Shown here: positions 54,238 through 63,767 of the stretch, one piece after another
Layout of the letters: every line of letters starts with the position of its first letter
Position numbering within the stretch: position 1 is the stretch's first letter
NCBI RefSeq assembly: GCF_902506295.1
Contig: NZ_LR733312.1
Coordinates: 1,211,572 to 1,275,571, forward strand
Length of the DNA: 64,000 bases
Source of the DNA: Luteimonas sp. 9C
GTDB lineage: Bacteria; Pseudomonadota; Gammaproteobacteria; Xanthomonadales; Xanthomonadaceae
Reading direction: 5' to 3'
Made by a program: the position numbers and the translations under genes
The notes under the pieces: model-generated
The model's database searches: none
What the model saw: the letters and a program-made list of their open reading frames with translations, nothing else
Told to the model about the DNA's origin: nothing

Positions 54238-55127
54238 TGGCCGTCGCCACCGTCACCGAGCGCGAGCGCCAGGTCGCCGACCGGCTCTACGCGCGCCGCC
54301 GCGTCCGCAACGCGATCGCCGTGGCGCTGGGCTGCCTCACCGCCGCGTTCGGGCTGTTCTTCCTCGGCTGGATCCTGTGGACGCTGGTGTCCAAGGCCGC
54401 CGGCGGCATCAATCCGGCGCTGTTCACCCAGATGACCCCGCCGCCGATGGTCGAGGGTGGCCTGCTCAACGCGTTCTTCGGCAGCGCGGTGATGTGCGGC
54501 CTGGCGATCGCCATCGGTACGCCGCTCGGCGTCGCCGCCGGGACCTGGCTCTCGGAATTCGGCCGCGCCCGCAAGGCCGGCGTGGTGGTGCGCTTCATCA
54601 ACGACATCCTGCTGTCGGCACCGTCGATCGTGCTGGGCCTGTTCGTCTACACCGCCTTCGTGATGACGACCGGCGGCCGCTTCTCGGCGCTGGCCGGTGC
54701 GATCGCGCTGGCCTTCATCGTGCTGCCGGTGGTGGTGCGCACGACCGACGAGATGCTGCAGCTGGTGCCCACGCAGATGCGCGAGGCCGCGCTGTCGCTC
54801 GGCGTGCCGCAGTGGAAGGTCGTCGTGCAGGTGCTCTACCGCAGCGCATCGGCCGGCATCGTCACCGGCGTGCTGCTCGCGCTGGCGCGCATCTCCGGCG
54901 AAACCGCGCCGCTGCTGTTCACCGCGTTCGGCAACCAGTACTGGAACAACAACATCATGCAGCCGATGGCGAGCGTGCCGGTGGTGATGTACCAGTACGC
55001 CGGCAGCCCGTACGAATCCTGGCAGCAGCTGGCCTGGGCCGGCGCGCTGGTACTCACCTGCTTCGTGTTGCTCGTCAGCCTGGGCGCCCGCGCCATCCTG
55101 CTGCGCAACAAGATTTCCCATGACTAA
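54237..55127 (+). CDS. pstA: Phosphate ABC transporter permease PstA
   Basis: 296 residues, six transmembrane helices. [20 protein letters not shown] matches the PstA core, and [20 protein letters not shown] is the EAA loop. The ATG at 54237 is chosen because a full Shine-Dalgarno AAGGAGGG lies 7 bp upstream; a GTG at 54234 is possible. It overlaps pstB by 8 bp. Confidence 0.96.
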   Translation: MAVATVTERERQVADRLYARRRVRNAIAVALGCLTAAFGLFFLGWILWTLVSKAAGGINPALFTQMTPPPMVEGGLLNAFFGSAVMCGLAIAIGTPLGVAAGTWLSEFGRARKAGVVVRFINDILLSAPSIVLGLFVYTAFVMTTGGRFSALAGAIALAFIVLPVVVRTTDEMLQLVPTQMREAALSLGVPQWKVVVQVLYRSASAGIVTGVLLALARISGETAPLLFTAFGNQYWNNNIMQPMASVPVVMYQYAGSPYESWQQLAWAGALVLTCFVLLVSLGARAILLRNKISHD

Positions 55128-55974
55128 TCTCAGCCTGGACCCGTCCATGAACGATCTCCACACCGCACCGTCGCAGCGCATCCAGCTCGCGACGCATGCG
55201 CGCACGCAGCTGGCGCCCACGCCGGTCAAGATCGCCGCGCGCGGGCTGAACTTCCACTACGGCGATTTCCACGCGCTCAAGAACATCGAGCTCGAGATTC
55301 CCGAAAAGCGCGTCACCGCGCTGATCGGTCCGTCGGGCTGCGGCAAGTCCACGCTGCTGCGCATCTTCAACCGCATCTACGCGCTGTATCCCAAGATGAC
55401 CGCCAGCGGCGAGCTGCTGCTCGACGGCGAGAACATCCTCGCGCCGAAGTACCCGATGAACCGCCTGCGTTCGAAGGTCGGCATGGTGTTCCAGAAGCCG
55501 GTGCCGTTCCCGATGACGATCTTCGAGAACGTCGCCTACGCGATCCGCCACCACGAGAAGCTGTCGAAGGCCGAACTCCACGTGCGCGTCGAGCAGGCGC
55601 TGACCCAGGCCGCGCTGTGGACCGAGGTCAAGGACAAGCTCAACCAGAACGCACTGGGCCTGTCCGGCGGCCAGCAGCAGCGCCTGTGCATCGCCCGCGC
55701 CGTGGCCCTGCGCCCGGACGTGCTGCTGCTCGACGAACCGACCTCGGCGCTCGACCCGATCTCCACCAGCCGCATCGAGCAGCTGGTCGAGGAACTCAAG
55801 GTCGACTACACGATCGTCATCGTGACCCACAACATGCAGCAGGCCGCGCGCGTCTCCGACTACACCGCCTTCATGTATCTGGGCGATCTGATCGAGCACG
55901 ACACCACCGAGACGATCTTCTCCAATCCCTCGAAGCAGCAGACCGAGGACTACATCACCGGCCGATTCGGGTGA
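55120..55974 (+). CDS. pstB: Phosphate ABC transporter ATPase PstB
   Basis: 284 residues. Walker [15 protein letters not shown]-loop [13 protein letters not shown], signature [14 protein letters not shown], Walker [13 protein letters not shown] and the switch His (VTHNMQQA). It hydrolyses ATP for PstSCAB. Start 55120 overlaps pstA by 8 bp; an ATG at 55147 is an alternative and would remove the overlap. Confidence 0.97.
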   Translation: MTNLSLDPSMNDLHTAPSQRIQLATHARTQLAPTPVKIAARGLNFHYGDFHALKNIELEIPEKRVTALIGPSGCGKSTLLRIFNRIYALYPKMTASGELLLDGENILAPKYPMNRLRSKVGMVFQKPVPFPMTIFENVAYAIRHHEKLSKAELHVRVEQALTQAALWTEVKDKLNQNALGLSGGQQQRLCIARAVALRPDVLLLDEPTSALDPISTSRIEQLVEELKVDYTIVIVTHNMQQAARVSDYTAFMYLGDLIEHDTTETIFSNPSKQQTEDYITGRFG

Positions 55975-56016
55975 GGCAGGCCAGCCTGCGCGGCACTGCC
56001 GCGCGGTCTGCCCAAC

Positions 56017-56037
56017 GCCACGCGCGCTGCGCGTGGC
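56017..56037. other. Intergenic hairpin between pstB and phoU
   Basis: GCCACGCGC / GCGCGTGGC, perfect 9-bp stem, loop GCT, no T-run. In the 143-bp gap it may stabilise pst mRNA ends or mark processing. Confidence 0.5.
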
Positions 56038-56117
56038 CGGACGGGCGCACTCTGCAAGTTCGCAGTTGACCCAAGCTCCCAATCGCACATCGTCGCCATT
56101 CTTCCAGGTGCCCCGCC

Positions 56118-56822
56118 ATGCCCAACCAACTCAACGACCACATCGTCAAGAGCTACGACGACGAACGCAGCCGGCTGACGCAGGAAATCCTGCGGATGGG
56201 CGAGATGGCCGCCGCGCAGCTGGAATCGGCGCTGGACGTCGTGGAGCGCCGCGACGACAAGGCCGCCGAACGCATCATCGCCAACGACGAGGCGATCGAC
56301 GCGCTCGAGCACGAAGTCAGCCAGGACGTCATGAAGCTGGCGCTGCGTGGCCCGATGGCCCGCGACCTGCGCGAGATCCTCTCGGCCCTGCGCATCGCCG
56401 CCGACATCGAACGCATCGGCGACTACGCCGCGAACGTGGCGAAGCGCTCGACCGCGCTGAACCTCGCACCGCCCCTGCCCTACACGCGCGGCCTGACCGT
56501 GCTGGGCCAGCTCGCCGTGCGTCAGGTGCGCGAGGTGCTGGTCGCGTTCCGCGACAACGACCCGGACGCCGCGCAACGCGTGCGCGCGCAGGATGCGGAG
56601 ATCGACACGGTCTACACCAGCCTGTTCCGCGAACTGCTGACCTACATGATGGAAGATCCGCGCGCGATCACCCCGAGCACGCATCTGCTCTTCATGGCCA
56701 AGAACATCGAGCGCATCGGCGACCACGCGACCAACATCGCCGAGAACATCTGGTTCATGGTCCGCGGCGACGAGCCCCTGCCGCCGCGCGACAAGCGGGA
56801 CTTCACCAATACGGTGACCTGA
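56118..56822 (+). CDS. phoU: Phosphate signalling protein PhoU
   Basis: 234 residues, two three-helix PhoU repeats. Metal-binding signatures are LRIAADIERIGDYAANVAKR in the first and AKNIERIGDHATNIAENIWF in the second. PhoU contacts PstB and PhoR and represses the Pho regulon when phosphate is plentiful. Last gene of the pst operon. Confidence 0.97.
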   Translation: MPNQLNDHIVKSYDDERSRLTQEILRMGEMAAAQLESALDVVERRDDKAAERIIANDEAIDALEHEVSQDVMKLALRGPMARDLREILSALRIAADIERIGDYAANVAKRSTALNLAPPLPYTRGLTVLGQLAVRQVREVLVAFRDNDPDAAQRVRAQDAEIDTVYTSLFRELLTYMMEDPRAITPSTHLLFMAKNIERIGDHATNIAENIWFMVRGDEPLPPRDKRDFTNTVT

Positions 56823-57242
56823 TCGGGATGCGTTGCGCCGTGTCGTCCGCGACGCGGACGGACGCCGGTCTGTGCCGCCTGGTCGACGCGCTCCACCTGC
56901 AGCGGTGGTCGATCCACGGGATGGCGGGCGCGGAGACGCGCGATGGCGCCGCGTGGCATTCGCTGCGCTGCGACTGCACACACCCTCGCCCGACGCGCCG
57001 CGTGCGTCGACCCCGGAGCGAGTCCCAAGCAGGCGCTCTCCCGGAGCGAGAGGGCTGGCTCCGCGGCCTCGCCGCGTAGCGCTTGAGCCTGCAGGCTTCC
57101 CGGGCCGCTCGCAGGATTGCGCCCCGCTTACTCGATCTGCGGCGTCTGACCGCACGCCCGTGCGTCGACGACAGGCCGTCGGCGCACGTCCAGGCGCCTC
57201 GGGCACCCGGCCGGATTCCCCCGCTCTGCTAGGCTTGCACGC
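56823..57242. other. 420-bp gap between phoU and rnt, no gene seen
   Basis: Open frames here lack ribosome sites and similarity. CGGAGCGAG occurs twice near 57015 and 57043; the second belongs to a hairpin-like CTCTCCCGGAGCGAGAG. A TAGGCT at about 57231 could be an rnt -10 element. Confidence 0.45.
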
Positions 57243-57917
57243 ATGAGTGAAGCCGCAGTACCCGCCCCCGCATCGGCCGCCGATGCCGCGCCGTCCCAGA
57301 TTCCCATGTCCCGACGCTTCCGCGGCTTCCTGCCGGTGGTCGTCGATGTCGAAACCGGCGGTTTCGAGTCGCGCCGCCATGCGCTGCTGGAAATCGCCGC
57401 GATCCCGCTCAATCTCGACGATGAGGGCAATCTGGTCCCGGGTGCGTCCGTCCACACGCACGTCGAGCCCGCCGACGGCACGCACATCGATCCACAGTCG
57501 CTCGAAGTGACCGGCATCGACATCCACCATCCGTTCCGGTTCGCAAAGCCCGAGCGCGAAGCGCTGGAGCACATCTTCAACCACGTGCGCAACGCCGTGC
57601 GCCACCACGAATGCCAGCGCGCGATCCTGGTCGGCCACAACGCGCATTTCGATCTCGGCTTCATCAACGCCGCGGTCGCGCGCACCCAGCACAAGCGCAA
57701 CCCGTTCCATCCCTTCAGCGTGTTCGACACCGTGACGCTCGCCGGCGTCGCCTACGGGCAGACCGTGCTCGCCCGCGCGGTGCAGGCCGCGGGGCTGCAG
57801 TGGGACCAGACGCAGGCGCACTCCGCGCTGTACGACACCACGCTGACCGCGCAGCTGTTCTGCCGCATCGCCAATGCGTGGCCGAAGATGCAGGCGCCGG
57901 CCACGAGCGCCGACTGA
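57243..57917 (+). CDS. rnt: Ribonuclease T
   Basis: 224 residues, DEDDh exonuclease: [10 protein letters not shown] (D, E), [10 protein letters not shown] (D), and [12 protein letters not shown] (H, D). It trims tRNA 3' ends and rRNAs. The region RNPFHPF is an RNase T hallmark. The ATG at 57243 matches the family N-terminus with a short Ala-rich lead; an ATG at 57306 is also in frame. Confidence 0.95.
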   Translation: MSEAAVPAPASAADAAPSQIPMSRRFRGFLPVVVDVETGGFESRRHALLEIAAIPLNLDDEGNLVPGASVHTHVEPADGTHIDPQSLEVTGIDIHHPFRFAKPEREALEHIFNHVRNAVRHHECQRAILVGHNAHFDLGFINAAVARTQHKRNPFHPFSVFDTVTLAGVAYGQTVLARAVQAAGLQWDQTQAHSALYDTTLTAQLFCRIANAWPKMQAPATSAD

Positions 57918-57930
57918 AGCGACGCGACGC

Positions 57931-59061
57931 TCAGCCCGCCGCGCGACGCAGGGTGATCACCGTGATCTCGGACGGCACGCCGATCCGGGTCGCGAAGCCC
58001 GGCCACAGACCGGCGCCGTTGCTGACGTAGAGCTGCATGCCCTCGACGGGATACAGACCGGAGACGAAGCCGCCGTTCGCGCGCGCCACCAGCCGGTCCA
58101 TGCCGACGATGTGCCCGCCGTGGGTGTGGCCCGACAGCTGCAGCACGACGCCGCGCCGCGCGTTGCCGCGCGCTTCGACCGGGCGATGGTCGAGCAGGAC
58201 GACCGGCGCCTGCGGATCGGCGCCTGCGAGCGCGGCGTCGAGATCGGGCATCGCCTGCCCGTAACGCTCGGCGACCGGATCGGTGACGCCCGCGATGGTC
58301 AGCGCAGCGCCGTCGCGTTCCACGCGGACGTGCGTGTTCTCCAGCACGGCCATGCCCATCGCGCGGAAGGCGGCCATCCAGTCGCGGTAGTCGCCGTAGT
58401 ACTCGTGGTTGCCGGTGATCGCGACGACGCCGTCTGGCGCACGCAGGTCCGCCAGCGGACGCACGTCGTCGGCGCGCGCAGTCACGCTGCCGTCGACGAG
58501 ATCACCGGTGATGACGATCAGATCGGGCCGTTGCGCATTGGATTCCGCGACCACGCCCGCGACCCAGTCGCCGGTGAGCAGACGGCTGGCATGGATGTCG
58601 GTCAGCTGCAGCACGCGGTAGCCGTCGAACGCCGGCGGCAGATCTGCGGTGGCCACGTCGATCTGCCGCACCTGCGGCACGACCATCGCCTGCCACGTGC
58701 CATAGGCCGACAACAGCAGTGCGAGCAGCGCCGCGCCCGGCCGCAGCCAGGGGCCGCGCAGGCGCGCGAGCGCCCCGCGGCGACGCAAGGCCCAGGCCGC
58801 CAGCGTCGCCGCATCCAGCACCAGCACGCAGGCGGCCGTCAGCAGCAACGCGATGAAGCCCGTGCCGAGCGCGGCGAGCACCAGCTTCGGCAGCTCCGGC
58901 GACGCCATGCTGCCGGCGAAGCGCGCCACGATGCGATGGTGCAGCGCCAGTCCGTAGACCAGCATCGCCAGTCCGCCGCGTACGGGCCATGGCAGACGCA
59001 GCGGCAGCACCACACGCAGGACCAGATAGGACGCAAGCACGATCGCGACGACACTCAGCAC
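57931..59061 (-). CDS. Membrane-bound metallophosphoesterase
   Basis: 376 residues from a GTG chosen because it starts the first hydrophobic helix. About four transmembrane helices in residues 1-150 precede a calcineurin-like domain: DIHASRL, GDLVDG, GNHEYYGD, and GHTHGGHIVG bind two metals. The domain resembles the YaeI/UDP-diacylglucosamine hydrolase-like group. The active site should face whichever side the last helix leaves it; this was not resolved. Substrate unknown. The frame is open to 59181. Confidence 0.85.
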   Translation of the reverse strand: MLSVVAIVLASYLVLRVVLPLRLPWPVRGGLAMLVYGLALHHRIVARFAGSMASPELPKLVLAALGTGFIALLLTAACVLVLDAATLAAWALRRRGALARLRGPWLRPGAALLALLLSAYGTWQAMVVPQVRQIDVATADLPPAFDGYRVLQLTDIHASRLLTGDWVAGVVAESNAQRPDLIVITGDLVDGSVTARADDVRPLADLRAPDGVVAITGNHEYYGDYRDWMAAFRAMGMAVLENTHVRVERDGAALTIAGVTDPVAERYGQAMPDLDAALAGADPQAPVVLLDHRPVEARGNARRGVVLQLSGHTHGGHIVGMDRLVARANGGFVSGLYPVEGMQLYVSNGAGLWPGFATRIGVPSEITVITLRRAAG

Positions 59062-59241
59062 AGGCGATTCCGTAGACGTGGACAGGCCGTCCGTGCATGA
59101 CGGACCGACGTGGGGCGGCCATGGTCGACGATGCGGATGACCCGCGCCAGCGTTGCCTGCACCGGCGTCCGGGTCGGCCACGGAACGATGCGTTTCGCAT
59201 CCGCGCGAGGGCGTCCGCGCAACGGGCGAGGCAACGGGTGA

Positions 59242-59556
59242 TCAGCTCGCGAGCTTCAAGCCGATGATGCCGGCGACGATCAGGCCGAGACTGATCAGCC
59301 GCGCGGGACTCGCGGCATCGCCCATCAGCACGATGCCAAGGATCACCGTGCCGACGGCGCCGATCCCGACCCAGATCGCATACGCCGTTCCGACCGGCAG
59401 GTCGCGCATTGCGACGCCCAGCAGGCCGACACTGATCGCCATCGCGGCAACCGTGCCGACCGTAGGCCAGAGCTTCGTGAAGCCTTCGGTGTATTTCAGA
59501 CCGACCGCCCAGCCGATTTCGAACAGGCCGGCGAGCACGAGAATGATCCAGGACAT
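59242..59556 (-). CDS. sugE: SMR-family guanidinium exporter (SugE/Gdx)
   Basis: 104 residues, four transmembrane helices. The essential Glu is in [15 protein letters not shown]; the third helix has [12 protein letters not shown] and a GDAASPARL loop. The Gdx branch exports guanidinium in exchange for protons. The guanidine-II riboswitch in its leader strongly supports this over general drug efflux. A GGAGG ribosome site precedes the ATG. Confidence 0.95.
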   Translation of the reverse strand: MSWIILVLAGLFEIGWAVGLKYTEGFTKLWPTVGTVAAMAISVGLLGVAMRDLPVGTAYAIWVGIGAVGTVILGIVLMGDAASPARLISLGLIVAGIIGLKLAS

Positions 59557-59624
59557 GGGAATGCCTCCATCGTTGCGATGGGGCCGTCCCCGGATGTGGC
59601 GTGGACTGGCGGGGTCGTCCCCGC
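59557..59624 (-). promoter_or_regulatory. Guanidine-II (mini-ykkC) riboswitch
   Basis: On the minus strand two small hairpins with conserved ACGR loops: GCGGGG-ACGA-CCCCGC (59609-59624) and GGGG-ACGG-CCCC (59580-59591). Next comes CCATCG-CAA-CGATGG, whose right arm overlaps the Shine-Dalgarno GGAGG (59564-59568). The last two C of the second ACGG hairpin are also the first two C of this SD-covering hairpin, so the two cannot form fully together. Guanidine binding would open the ribosome site. Confidence 0.93.
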
Positions 59625-59715
59625 TGCCTGGTGTGCAGGCAGTATCGCCGCTACGCAGTGCGCCGGAATGAGCGGGGTGTAACCCGCGCGCGCCGGAGCC
59701 GGCGCGGCGGCTGCG

Positions 59716-59988
59716 CTACCTGAGTGTCCCGGCGGATGCACGCCCGCGCGCGCCGAGCGCCCGGACGATTCCGAACAGGCTGATCGCGATCCACGCCAGC
59801 TGCATGATCATCACCGACATGCTGAAGGTGCCGTACAACGACACCGCCATGCCGATCGCGCCGAACAGGTTCAGCAGCAGATACGGCAGGCCGGCGCCGG
59901 AGAAGCGCGTGACCTGCAGCAGGAAGTACGCGAGTACGACGAGACACGCACCGACGATGCCGCACCACTGGTGCCATTGCAGATCCAT
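59716..59988 (-). CDS. CBU_0592-like small membrane protein
   Basis: 90 residues, three hydrophobic helices. MDLQWHQWCGIVGACLVVLA and GLPYLLLNLFGAIGMAVSLYG match the CBU_0592 pattern. The start at 59988 has a GGAGG site 7 bp upstream. Function unknown. It may share a transcript with rlmB (upstream on this strand), 68 bp away. Confidence 0.75.
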   Translation of the reverse strand: MDLQWHQWCGIVGACLVVLAYFLLQVTRFSGAGLPYLLLNLFGAIGMAVSLYGTFSMSVMIMQLAWIAISLFGIVRALGARGRASAGTLR

Positions 59989-60056
59989 CGCGTCCTCCGA
60001 AATCGGGAATTCCGGCGCATCTTCCACCGATGGCCGCGTGGCGGCAAGCCGGAGGC

Positions 60057-60821
60057 TCAGCCCAGGCGCTGGCGCACGGCCTCGAACAGGGTGACGCCGG
60101 CGGCGACCGAGACGTTGAGGCTTTCGACGCCGCCCAGCGCGTCGCCGCCCGGCATCGGAATGGTCACCAGACCGTCGCAGTGCTCGCGGGTCAGGCGACG
60201 CAGGCCGTCGGCCTCACCGCCCAGCACCAGCGCCACGTTGCCGCGCAGGTCGGTCGCGTACAGCGTCGCGGTGGCCTCGCCGGCCAGGCCGTAGATCCAC
60301 ACGCCGAGCTTCTGCAGATCGCGCAGCGTGCGCGAGAGATTCGTCACCCGCACCACCGGCACGCTGTCGGCGGCGCCGGCCGAGGTCTTGCGCACGGTCG
60401 CGTTGACCTGCACCGCCTTGTCCTTGGGAATCACCACCGCAGTCACGCCCGCAGCGGCGGCGCTACGCAGGCAGGCGCCGAGGTTGTGCGGGTCCTGCAC
60501 GCCGTCGAGCACCAGCAGCAATGCCTTGCCTTCGGCGCCCTCGACCAGGCCTTCGAGCTCGTTCTCGTCCCAGGTCTTCGCCGCCGCGTAGCGCGCCACC
60601 GCGCCCTGGTGCCGCAGGCCACCGGCGACGCCGTCGAGCGCCTGCTGGTTGACCCGGCGCACGTCGATGTCGCGGCGGCGCGCGGCCGATTCGATCTCGA
60701 CGATGCGCGGATTCTTCGCGCCCGCTTCCAGCAGCACCTCGCGCACGTTCTCGGCGTCGTGTTCGACGGCCGCGGCCACGGCATTGATGCCGACGATCCA
60801 CTGGTTCTGCTTGCTGGTCAT
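60057..60821 (-). CDS. rlmB: 23S rRNA (Gm2251) 2'-O-methyltransferase RlmB
   Basis: 254 residues. The N-terminal substrate-binding domain starts WIVGINAVAAAVEH. The SPOUT domain has LDGVQDPHNLGACLRSA, VNATVRKTSAGA, VLGGEADGLRRL and the knot IPMPGGDALGGVESLNVSVA. It methylates G2251 in the P loop. Downstream of rnr as in E. coli, with a large hairpin between. No clear ribosome site. Confidence 0.96.
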   Translation of the reverse strand: MTSKQNQWIVGINAVAAAVEHDAENVREVLLEAGAKNPRIVEIESAARRRDIDVRRVNQQALDGVAGGLRHQGAVARYAAAKTWDENELEGLVEGAEGKALLLVLDGVQDPHNLGACLRSAAAAGVTAVVIPKDKAVQVNATVRKTSAGAADSVPVVRVTNLSRTLRDLQKLGVWIYGLAGEATATLYATDLRGNVALVLGGEADGLRRLTREHCDGLVTIPMPGGDALGGVESLNVSVAAGVTLFEAVRQRLG

Positions 60822-60867
60822 GAGGCGGTGACTTCGAAAATGGGGACACAGGTGACTGGATACGTCT

Positions 60868-60897
60868 GCGGGGCCGGCACCTGCGCACCGGCCCCGC
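60868..60897 (-). other. Strong hairpin in the rnr-rlmB gap
   Basis: GCGGGGCCGG / CCGGCCCCGC, perfect 10-bp stem with a 10-base loop, no T-run on the minus strand. It may be an mRNA-processing or stabilising structure or a Rho-type end. Confidence 0.5.
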
Positions 60898-60927
60898 ATC
60901 GGGTGCCCATTCTAGCGAACGGGCCGC

Positions 60928-63393
60928 TCAGTAAGGCTTCTTCTCGCGCTTGGCCGGCTTGCCGCGCGGCGGCGGCGGCTTGGGACCCCCCTGCACCGCC
61001 GCGTCGGGATCGACGAGACGGAAATCGATCTTGCGATCTTCCAGGCTGGCCTTGAGCACGATGATCCGCACCCGGTCGCCGAGGCGGTACTCGCGCCCGG
61101 CACGCTGGCCGCTGAGCATCCGGCGGATCGGGTCGAAGCTGTAGAAGTCGTTCGGCAGCTGGGTCACGTGGACCAGGCCGTTGACCTTCGACTGGTCGAG
61201 TTCGACGAACAGGCCGAAGCTGGTCACGCCACTGATCACGCCGTCGAACTGGCCGCCGACGTGCTGTTCCATCCAGGCGGCGCGGTAGCGCTCGTCGACC
61301 TCGCGCTCTGCTTCGTCGGCACGACGCGCCCGCTCGGAACACTGCAGCGACAGGCTTTCCATCAGCCGCGGCGTGTACATGAACTTCGCCAGCGGCTGAC
61401 CCGACAGCACGTGCTTGATCGCGCGGTGCACCAGCAGATCGGGGTAGCGGCGGATCGGCGAGGTGAAGTGCGCATACGACGCTAGTGCCAAGCCGAAGTG
61501 CCCGATGTTCTCCGGCGTATAGACCGCCTGGCTCTGGCTGCGCAGCAGCACCGATTCGAGCAGTGTCGCGTCGGGGCGCTCGCGGATTTTCTTCAGCAGG
61601 ACGGTGAAGTCCTTGGGCTGCACCTTCGACCACGGCGGCAGGCGCAGCGAGAATTCCTTGAGGAACTCCAGCAGATCGGCGTACTTGGCCTCCGGCGGCT
61701 TGTCGTGCACGCGGTACGGCGCGGAGATGCCGGCCTCGAGCAGGAAGCGCGCGGCCTCGACGTTCGCCGCGATCATGCACTCCTCGATCAGCTTGTGCGC
61801 ATCGTTGCGCTGGAGCATGCCGGCCTGGGTGACTTCGCCGGTGTTGTCGAGCACGAAGCGCACTTCGGACGATTCGAATTCGATCGCGCCGCGCTTGGCC
61901 CGCGCCTTGGCGAGCACCGCATAGAGCTGGTGCAGGCGCTCGACCTGCGGCAGCACCGGCCTGATCGCGGCGCGCGTGTCCTCGTCCAGCTCGCCGACCG
62001 CCTTCCACACCTGGGTGTAGGTCAGGCGCGCGTGCGAATGCATCACCGCTTCGTAGAACTTCGATTCCGACACCGTGCCGTCGCGCATCACCTGCATGTC
62101 GCAGACGAAGCACATCCGGTCCACTTTCGGCTTCAGCGAGCAGATGCCGTTCGACAGCGTCTCGGGCAGCATCGGCACGACGAAACCCGGGAAATACACG
62201 CTGGTCGCGCGCAGCTGGGCTTCGTCGTCGAGCGGCGTGCCGGGACGCACGTAGTTCGACACGTCGGCGATCGCGACCACGAGGCGGAAGCCGTCGCGGT
62301 TCGGTTCGCAGTACACGGCGTCGTCGAAATCCTTGGCGTCCTCGCCGTCGATCGTCACAAGGGGGAGCGTGCGCAGGTCGACGCGGCCGCCGATCATGCG
62401 GTCTTCCACGTCCACCGGCACCGCGGCGGCTTCGTCGAGCACCGCCTGCGAGAACTCGTGCGGCAGGTTGTGGCCGTGGATCGCGGCCTCGACCACCAGC
62501 GACGGCTTGAGCACGTCGCCGAGCACGGTCAGCACGCGGCCGATCGGCGGACGGTGCGCATCGCCCGGCGCGGTGATCTCGCAGACCACCAGCTGGCCGT
62601 GCTGCGCGTCCTGGCGCGCATCACCCGGAATCTGGATGTTGCGCTGGATGCGCTTGTCGTCGGGCACCACGTAGCTGATGCCGTGCTCGATGGAGAAGCG
62701 GCCCATCAGGCGCGTGGTGCGGCGCTCGAGGACTTCGACGACGACGCCGGCGCGGCGGCCGCGTGCGTCGACATTGGTCAGGCTGGCCAGCACGCGGTCG
62801 CCGTGCATGACCTTGCGCATCTCGGCCGGCGGCAGGAACAGATCCTCGCCCGCGCCCGAATCCGGCCGCAGGAAGCCGAAGCCTTCCGGATTGGCGATCA
62901 CCGTGCCCGGAATCAGATCCATGCGCTTGGCCGGCACCAGGCCGCCGCGACGGTTCTGCAGCAGCTGGCCCTCGCGCAACATCGCCGCGACCCGCTTGCC
63001 GAGTGCATCGGCGCGATCGGGCTCGGTGAGCGCGAGCTTGTGCGCGAGCTCGTCGAGCGTCATCGGGCCGTCGGCGTCGACCAGCAGCTGCAGGATCGCT
63101 TCGCGGCTCGCGATCGGATTCGCGTAGCGCGCCGCCTCGCGGTTCGCATGGGGATCTTCGAAACGCCCCCCACGCGCAGCGGGCGGTCGATCCGACGATG
63201 CCGGCTTCGTCGGCCCGCCGGTCCGCAGTGCACGCTGCAGGCCCGGATCGGGCATCCAGGGTGGCAGGGCGTCCTTGCGGTCACTGTGCGATTTGGGGCG
63301 GGCCGGACCGGAGGCGCCGCGCTTGCCGGCCCCCTGCGATGCGGGCCCGGGCGTACCGCGGCGGCTGCCGCGCTTGCTGGGAGGTTTAGCCAT
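60928..63393 (-). CDS. rnr: Ribonuclease R
   Basis: 821 residues. A basic N-terminal extension of about 80 residues (KPPSKRGSRRGTPGPASQG) is followed by a winged helix (AILQLLVDADGPMTLDELA), cold-shock domains (GTVIANPEGFGFLRPD), the RNB domain with the catalytic Asp set IDGEDAKDFDDAVY, and an S1 domain (GQFDGVISGVTSFGLFVEL). It degrades structured RNA. A short Lys-rich C-terminus follows. The ATG at 63393 is chosen by the basic N-terminus. Confidence 0.96.
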   Translation of the reverse strand: MAKPPSKRGSRRGTPGPASQGAGKRGASGPARPKSHSDRKDALPPWMPDPGLQRALRTGGPTKPASSDRPPAARGGRFEDPHANREAARYANPIASREAILQLLVDADGPMTLDELAHKLALTEPDRADALGKRVAAMLREGQLLQNRRGGLVPAKRMDLIPGTVIANPEGFGFLRPDSGAGEDLFLPPAEMRKVMHGDRVLASLTNVDARGRRAGVVVEVLERRTTRLMGRFSIEHGISYVVPDDKRIQRNIQIPGDARQDAQHGQLVVCEITAPGDAHRPPIGRVLTVLGDVLKPSLVVEAAIHGHNLPHEFSQAVLDEAAAVPVDVEDRMIGGRVDLRTLPLVTIDGEDAKDFDDAVYCEPNRDGFRLVVAIADVSNYVRPGTPLDDEAQLRATSVYFPGFVVPMLPETLSNGICSLKPKVDRMCFVCDMQVMRDGTVSESKFYEAVMHSHARLTYTQVWKAVGELDEDTRAAIRPVLPQVERLHQLYAVLAKARAKRGAIEFESSEVRFVLDNTGEVTQAGMLQRNDAHKLIEECMIAANVEAARFLLEAGISAPYRVHDKPPEAKYADLLEFLKEFSLRLPPWSKVQPKDFTVLLKKIRERPDATLLESVLLRSQSQAVYTPENIGHFGLALASYAHFTSPIRRYPDLLVHRAIKHVLSGQPLAKFMYTPRLMESLSLQCSERARRADEAEREVDERYRAAWMEQHVGGQFDGVISGVTSFGLFVELDQSKVNGLVHVTQLPNDFYSFDPIRRMLSGQRAGREYRLGDRVRIIVLKASLEDRKIDFRLVDPDAAVQGGPKPPPPRGKPAKREKKPY

Positions 63394-63473
63394 TGCCGCG
63401 ATGGTACAGGCTCGCCCGCGAGGCCGCCGTCGATGCGCTGCCGGCGCCGCCCGCACGGCGATCGAGAATCCCG

Positions 63474-63502
63474 TTGACAAGCGCGGGGGGCATCGACAAC
63501 AT
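63474..63502 (+). promoter_or_regulatory. tRNA-Leu promoter
   Basis: -35 TTGACA (63474-63479), 17 bp, weak -10 CAACAT (63497-63502), then a GC-rich discriminator (GCGCCC) typical of stringently controlled RNA genes. 14 bp before the tRNA. Confidence 0.65.
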
Positions 63503-63516
63503 ACGCGCCCTGACCT

Positions 63517-63603
63517 GCCCGGGTGGCGGAATTGGTAGACGCACTAGCTTCAGGTGCTAGCGGGGGCAACTCCGTGGAGGTTCGAGTCCTCTCCCGGGCA
63601 CCA
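63517..63603 (+). tRNA. tRNA-Leu (anticodon CAG)
   Basis: 87 bases with encoded CCA. Acceptor GCCCGGG pairs with CCCGGGC, discriminator A. The anticodon loop TTCAGGT carries CAG, reading CUG, the main Leu codon in GC-rich genomes. The long variable arm (about 63561-63577) marks it as type II. Confidence 0.97.
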
Positions 63604-63637
63604 AGGTCATCACAGCCTTACCAGCCGTGAACATCAA

Positions 63638-63659
63638 ACCCGCAATCGCGGGTTTTTTT
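63638..63659 (+). terminator. Terminator after tRNA-Leu
   Basis: ACCCGC-AATC-GCGGGT followed by a run of seven T, 35 bp after the tRNA. Confidence 0.92.
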
Positions 63660-63767
63660 GTGCCCGCCGTTCCTTCGAAGGTGGACGCGACAGCGCCGTC
63701 GCATGCTGCGATGCTGGACGCCTGCTCCCGGCGCCGGTCGCCGGGGCCGTTGCCCGCGGAGCGCTGC

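Noticed and set aside
56833..57246. Possible 137-residue gene between phoU and rnt
   Set aside because: Pro/Arg-rich, overlaps the rnt start, and has no motif or ribosome site.
59716..59988. Second SMR-type exporter subunit beside sugE
   Set aside because: The protein has three helices and CBU_0592-like motifs, and lacks the SMR Glu in helix 1.
61498..63477. Open frame of 659 codons opposite rnr
   Set aside because: Shadow of RNase R; low-complexity Arg/His/Val protein with no ribosome site.
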